From the NCBI GenBank assembly GCA_012932295.1, contig JAAONU010000008.1:34276949-34340948 (forward strand): a stretch of DNA of 64,000 nt. The letters are read 5' to 3'. Every line of letters begins with the position of its first letter. The stretch's first letter is position 1. Positions 59,538 to 64,000 of the stretch are shown piece after piece. Position numbers and translations under genes: made by a program. This stretch comes from Cyclina sinensis (lineage: Eukaryota > Mollusca > Bivalvia > Venerida > Veneridae). The notes under the pieces were generated by a model. That model made no database searches. It was not told where the DNA came from and saw only the letters and a program-made list of their open reading frames with translations.

Positions 59538-60146
59538 TTCAACAAGTTTAATTGTTTTTTGTTTGTTTGGTTTTTTTTCTCTCTTCTTCCTCTTCTTTTT
59601 ACACTCCTTGTATACCCTGGACTCTAAGTTTACTACTATTTACTACGCTGAAGATAGTATTGTACAACCACGTCAGCTATAGTCTGTTTCTTAAATTTCC
59701 TATATGCTGTTTGTAAAACTGTTAGCTATTTACATTATTGTATTACTTACTATACACAAAGATATACATTCATTCAATCTACGTTCTAAGTTTACTACTT
59801 CTTACTACGATGAAAATGGCATTGTACAATTACGTCAGTAAATCACTATTCCTTATTAACTAAATGCTGTTTGTATAACTGTTAACACTTTACTTTATGT
59901 ATTACTATACACTGTCTCTGAAATTTTCCAAATTCTGTTTCTTTAACTGTTAACATATTAATTCATGTATTTCTATACACGAGGATTCCCCCAAAGTTAA
60001 AACTTTAAATATGTTAGTATTAAATTATCTACTTTTTCAGGTACTACCGGAAGTTACACGTTTGTCTTTTCCTTTATATTGCTTATCCCCATGTTGTAAA
60101 AAATTACATTGGGTGTAATAAAGAAATCTGTCTGTCTGTCTGTCTG
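56495..60146 (+). mobile_element. LINE retrotransposon nested in the hAT element
   Basis: It begins in the endonuclease domain and ends after a 3' UTR of about 0.6 kb with AATAAAGAAATCTGTCTGTC and a (CTGT)n tail (60127-60146), where hAT sequence resumes (ACTTAATGGTTAATGG). It is the least decayed LINE of the window: most of RT lies in one frame of 513 codons. The 5' end is truncated inside the endonuclease. Confidence 0.85.
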
Positions 60147-60300
60147 ACTTAATGGTTAATGGTTTTTCAATTAAATTTCAATTAATTTGTGTATTTTAGG
60201 CTACAAGCCCTTTAATCTATAACTGGTCATTTGGCTAGTTGAAAAAGAGATTATAGCAGTGTGACCAATTAACACCTATAGAAACACCTATAGAAATCAA

Positions 60301-60934
60301 TTAGCTGATAAAGATGGCCTGAAAGACTGTGGCGAGATGATTAATAAATCTATTGCTAAGGCTGCAAGTCTTGTATCTCATGTTCGCAAATCCTATCAAT
60401 CAAGTGACATTCGAGAGGAAGAAGGTCGGCTTCAGGCTGCAAATTTCACAAGGTGGAACTCTCAGTTAGTCATGATCAGATCAATTCTTAATATCAGTGA
60501 GGACAACTTGAAGAAAGTTGATACAAACAAGCTAATATCGGTCAATGACAAAATCATACTTCAAGAAATAAGCAATGTTTTAGAGCCATTTGAATCAGCA
60601 ACATTGTTGGTTCAAAGGCAATTGACAGTAAGTGGTAGTTTAGTGATTCCTGTGACAATTGGTTTGAAGAGAGAACTTGACAACTTAAAGTGTGACAAGG
60701 TCCAGAAACTGCTGAATGCCTTTAAAAAGGCAGTAATAAAAAGGTTGTTTCCTCTGATAAAAGATGAACATTACATTCTTGCATAAATTTTGGACCCCCG
60801 AATCAAGATTCGCTGGAGTACAGAAAATGAGTGTAACGAGGTACTGGAATCTCTGAGAATAAAAACCGCATATGGAACAGAGGTACCCGACCCTGTGCCA
60901 TTACCAGTCAAACATGGGAAAGCAGATCTTTTAG
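60301..60934 (+). pseudogene. hAT transposase, penultimate exon
   Basis: The frame reads ADKDGLKDCGEMINKSIAKA, RLQAANFTRWNSQLVMI, ILEPFESATLLVQRQLTVSG-like and VIPVTIGLKRELDNLK. After one in-frame stop (TAA, 60784-60786) it continues ILDPRIKIRW to KADLL. This order (TRWNS, LEPFxxAT, LDPR) is that of Ac/ZBED-type hAT transposases. It ends at a plausible donor (TTAG|GTTATT) in phase 1. The N-terminal BED finger and first catalytic Asp are absent. Confidence 0.75.
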
Positions 60935-61219
60935 GTTATTTTGTCGTTTTATTTGCTGAAAGCGGTGTAAAAGACCAATAAACAGTTCACACGTAGCATA
61001 TAATTTGATGCATGTAATATTATGCCGTTAAATGTTCACACCACCTCATATTACTATGATTACTTGCATTCTATTTATGGATAAATGTGATACAAATAAA
61101 TGAATATACCCATCACTGAGAAAAGTCCAGCGCACTGTTCGCAGACAACTCTTGCATATATGTTTATGTTAAACAAACATATTTATAATTCAGCTTAAAA
61201 TTCTTCTTGTCCATTTCAG

Positions 61220-61536
61220 GATTTATGGATGATATAGAGTCGCCACGAAAGCGACACAAATCGGCCACAGAAATCAGGCAAAATGAAACCGATGACTATA
61301 TATCTCAGTCATGTATACCAATGGATGCTGATCCTCTACAGTACTGGAAAGCACATAAGGAAGAGTTCCCAAAACTTGCAGCACTAGCCTCCAAATACCT
61401 AGCATTCCCTGCCTCCTCTGCAGCCGTTGAAAGGCTCTTTAGCATTGCTGGAAAAACGTTCCGCCCAGATCGTTGTAGGTTAAGTGACCAGGTGTTTGAA
61501 CACTTGATGAATATTAAATCAAATAGTGATATTTGA
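61220..61536 (+). pseudogene. hAT transposase, last exon with the dimerisation domain
   Basis: After the acceptor TTGTCCATTTCAG the frame continues from the previous exon (Gly-Phe-Met-Asp-Asp). It runs through DPLQYWKAHKEEFPKLAALASKYLAFPASSAAVERLFSIAGK to DQVFEHLMNIKSN and a stop at 61536. This is the C-terminal hAT dimerisation region in good condition. The intron 60935-61219 is inferred from frame continuity and signals. Confidence 0.82.
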
Positions 61537-62062
61537 CTGTGACATGAATGAAGTTTTGAATAAGGACAGTCTCTGAATGAATATGTGCTTTTTGTAGATA
61601 CATGTATTGTGAAACTTGGTGGTGGTATTCCAAATATATATTTATCATGTTGATAAATTTGTGGATCTCTGTTATTTTTAGAAACTAGATATTAAGAATT
61701 AATGGTAATGGTAATTAATTAATTTTGAAAATTAATTTAATGGTAATTAATTAAGTTCATAAACAACTTAATGGTAATGGTAATGGTAATTGAGCAAGAG
61801 TGAATTAATGGTAATGGTAATTAATTAATTTTCACTTAATTGACCCCAAGCCTGTCTTAGAGACATACTTTTTTTACTTGCTGAAGTTTATATCCAACAA
61901 AAATTCATTATATCTGTGACCAATTTAAACTAAAAGTAAAATGTGTTTCACAAACACAGTAGCACGATTAATCCTCAAAGACAATCCCTACCAGTTTTAA
62001 AGTTTAAAGACTTGGTGGGTGGGGTAAACACAATGGTTAATCATAAGAAATATGGAAACCAG

Positions 62063-62770
62063 TTAAATTTTAGAAACGGGTATGACCTCCTCGTGCTCGC
62101 TAAACCTCTTTGACACGGGTCTGGAAGCTACGTATGAGCTTTTTGATGTCCCGTTGAGACCCCATTCCTCAGTAAGGGCAGCAGCCAGCTCATTTCTGGT
62201 TGACAGCTGACGTTGTCGTGCGGAAACACGGCGCTGCAGCATGTCACACGCATGTTCTATTGGGTTCATGCGTTCAACACCTTGGTCGTCAAGGGACAGA
62301 TTGACGATTCTCGCACGGTTAGCTTTAGCATTGTGGTCCATTAACACGAATTCCTGGCCGATTGCACGAGCATATGAAAAGGCGTGAGGTTGGAGAATCC
62401 CGACAATATAACGTCTAGCAGTAACTGTGCAGTTAACAAACACGTGAAGGTCTGTACGCCCGTTGTAAGAAATGCCCGCCAAAACAATAACAGAGCCACT
62501 ACCAAACTTGTCATGTTCGGATATGCAACACTCGCTGAAACGCTCATTTCGCTGACACCATACACGCCGACGTCAATCATGGAAGTCCAGGCAAAATTTG
62601 GACTTGTCGGTGAATAGCACATAACGAAAGTGCCTGAATTGCAAATTAACGTGATCTCTGACAAACTCCAGACGGGCCGCACGGTGTCTTGGCGTTAAAG
62701 GAGGACGTACCACAGGACGGCGAGCACGTAAATTAGCTAGTTGTTGAGTCATGTGTCTTCTACGCATCAG
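62063..62770 (-). pseudogene. Tc1-like transposase remnant
   Basis: Minus-strand pieces in three frames: 62767-62573 (ARRPVVRPPLTPRHRAARLEF, RHFRYVLFTDKSKFCLDFHD), 62682-62341 and 62482-62063 (AGISYNGRTDLHVFVNCTVTARRY, FVLMDHNAKANRARIV, GVERMNPIEHACDMLQRRVSARQRQ). The first Asp of the DDE triad (TDKS) and the Glu (NPIEHACD) are visible. The second Asp sits in MDHNAKAN instead of the usual MDDNARPH. About 10 residues (the DWPARSPDL stretch) are missing before NPIE. No terminal inverted repeats could be defined. The element is dead. Confidence 0.85.
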
Positions 62771-63405
62771 AGATTCTTCACACTATTCAGTTCTATAGTG
62801 TAACAGATGATTCGAATAAAATATTCAAATTAAAACCTGCTCATGTCAGGTTGATTTTATTCTACACATTTGATTTTCACTTGATTTTGAGGGGTGGGGG
62901 TGTTTGCACGGACCTGCACGGGATAATTGAGCTGTTACGGGTAGATAAACACATGTATACAGATGTACTGGTGTGTCTAAAGCAAAACACGATTTAACTT
63001 TTACATGAACACTTTTGCATTTAAACATCTAGGAACCTAAGTCTTGACCCTTAGTGTATGTGAGTCACACATTATGTCTGATGGTGTAATTAGCATACTA
63101 TCGAGATACTTTTGTACAGTTTAGTGGCGACCACTGTGAAATTTAATCGCTTTGTTTCAGGATCCTTATTTTGCCAGTCCACTGGTGGTCATCTCACAGA
63201 TGCTTTGGTATCGGACTGGTGAATTGATTGGATCTTTCAAATTAGTCTTATCCCTGAGTGCTGCAGAATTAATGGCATAGCACCCAATTGTACAGCCTGA
63301 ACCGCTAGTTTAGTTTAGCACGATAGACTTTATGGCAAAATTTGAAGAGGCATTTGAGTTCTCTTATTATGTTCAAATGTCATCTGGTGTTTTGAATTAT
63401 TTCAG
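62771..63405. other. Non-coding interval
   Basis: No supported gene or repeat; a GGGGTGGGGGTG stretch lies at about 62892. Confidence 0.4.
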
Positions 63406-63534
63406 AATACAGATCATCAACTGAAGCCTGTGATGCTCATTGGTGAAGAAGTGGGCATATCTGGAGAGACAGGTCTGGAGGGTGATATAGGAGTAGCAGT
63501 AAAAACAGTTATTGGTGCCGGTGTAGATCTTTGA
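63406..63534 (+). CDS. Candidate small terminal exon
   Basis: After an acceptor-like TTGAATTATTTCAG an open frame of 42 codons runs in phase 0 to a TGA at 63532-63534. It reads NTDHQLKPVMLIGEEVGISG, continues to GDIGVAVKTVIGAGVDL, and has Gly-rich, protein-like composition. No upstream exon could be joined, and I do not recognise the family. It could equally be chance. Confidence 0.22.
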   Translation, partial: NTDHQLKPVMLIGEEVGISGETGLEGDIGVAVKTVIGAGVDL

Positions 63535-63849
63535 CCTGATCGCCTGTATAAAATAGTAGATCAGAGTTGTATTTTGGTTATGTGGAGGGATTCATATCAT
63601 GCACTGGTGTCCTAACAGCTTGGAGCAAGTCGGTTTCTCACTGAATCAGTGATTTTGTAGCATCTGACAAATTTAGGATTAATATCGACATTCGATCCTT
63701 TGTAAGTTTTGCCACAGGGCTGTTCATAGGAGCTGGTTTTACATGTCTGACGTAGTCATAGGAATGAAATACCAAGTAGAAACCATTTCCTTCTGTAAAA
63801 AGTTTAGCTCGGAGAAACATGCTGATACTTGGGTGTTTGGTGTGTATGT

Positions 63850-64000
63850 GTTTTATGTCCCCAAAGGCGGGCTTATAGTTTTTGACCTGTCCGCCTGTCC
63901 AAAAACTTTAACATTGCCAATAACTTCTTTATTGGTGAACGGATTTGTTTCGTACTTGAACACAACAACATTTAGACAAGTCCTTCCAAATGATATATAT
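63850..64000 (+). repeat. Dispersed repeat, second member of the 34930 family (cut by the window edge)
   Basis: TATGTCCCCAAAGGCGGGCTTATAG, then ACCTGTCCGCCTGTCC, AAAACTTTAACATTGCCAATAAC and TCTTTATTGGTGAACGG match the head and first unit at 34930-35060 in the same orientation. Confidence 0.75.

Larger units (their letters stand above)
56369..61854 (+). mobile_element. hAT DNA transposon, split by a LINE
   Basis: The left terminus is CAGGGATGGGTTAAT and the right terminus, read inward, is CAGGCTTGGGGTCAAT, a normal hAT-type inverted repeat. The flanking 8-mers are TCTTAAAG (56361-56368) and TCTTAGAG (61855-61862), a near-perfect 8-bp target duplication. Both subterminal regions (56380-56490 and 61690-61850) are rich in TTAATGGTAATGGTAAT motifs. 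A C-terminal transposase fragment lies at about 60301-61536. A LINE occupies about 56495-60146; without it the hAT copy is about 1.8 kb and lacks the N-terminal half of its transposase. Confidence 0.8.

Noticed and set aside
60982..61219. Non-coding gap splitting the hAT transposase as evidence for two separate fragments
   Set aside because: The frame is continuous across GTTATT ... TTTCAG with matching phase, so an intron is simpler.

Overview
This window looks like animal nuclear DNA, most probably from a bivalve mollusc. The genes have GT-AG introns, and there are a tRNA-derived SINE, several MITEs, LINE and DIRS-like remnants, hAT and Tc1 elements and many satellites. Dispersed sequences of the kinds 'GGGCCAT-n-TGGCCC', 'CCCCCGAA..GGAGGCAT + CCGTCCGTC' and 'AAGGTCAAGGTCA' are familiar from marine clams. 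The taxonomic assignment is inference; no search was run.

Three genes are well supported. (1) eEF1A on the minus strand (28282 to 22654): six coding exons join in frame to a full-length protein of about 461 residues. A second copy of its last exon lies on the plus strand at 2736-3092, near the left edge. (2) A two-exon family-B-type (methuselah-like) seven-transmembrane receptor on the minus strand (14888 to 8371, 907 residues). (3) An intronless cytochrome P450 on the plus strand (46018-47526, 502 residues) with all heme-side signatures. Two weaker exon candidates are at 33739-34183 (minus, hydrophobic) and 63406-63534 (plus, small terminal exon).

Most of the rest is repeats. 1-2400: 28-bp and 45-bp satellites interrupted by a TTAA-flanked MITE. 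4799-5016: tRNA(Arg)-headed SINE. 6838-7512: GATGACGAC satellite. 12436-13395: 97-bp satellite inside the receptor intron. 15955-16545: ATTC array. 17786-20860: decayed LINE. The eEF1A introns hold a G-rich tract, a long foldback and a 27-bp array. 31985-32510: 40-bp array. 34930-43480: several mollusc-type dispersed repeats, one interrupted by a 626-bp insertion with 12-bp flanking repeats, plus a DIRS-like remnant. 47546-49200: 21-bp array directly behind the P450. 51950-55460: a CR1-like LINE interrupted by another LINE. 55638-55995: a tiny LTR element with a tRNA-like block in one LTR. 56369-61854: a hAT transposon with recognisable TIRs and near-perfect 8-bp target duplication, itself split by a LINE. 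62063-62770: Tc1 remnant.

The genes are not a functional cluster: a housekeeping elongation factor, a receptor and a monooxygenase sit in a transposon-rich region. The most informative signals are evolutionary. They are an uneven divergence pattern between the two eEF1A terminal exons that suggests gene conversion, several nested insertions whose order can be read, and the miniature LTR element with a pol III-like block.
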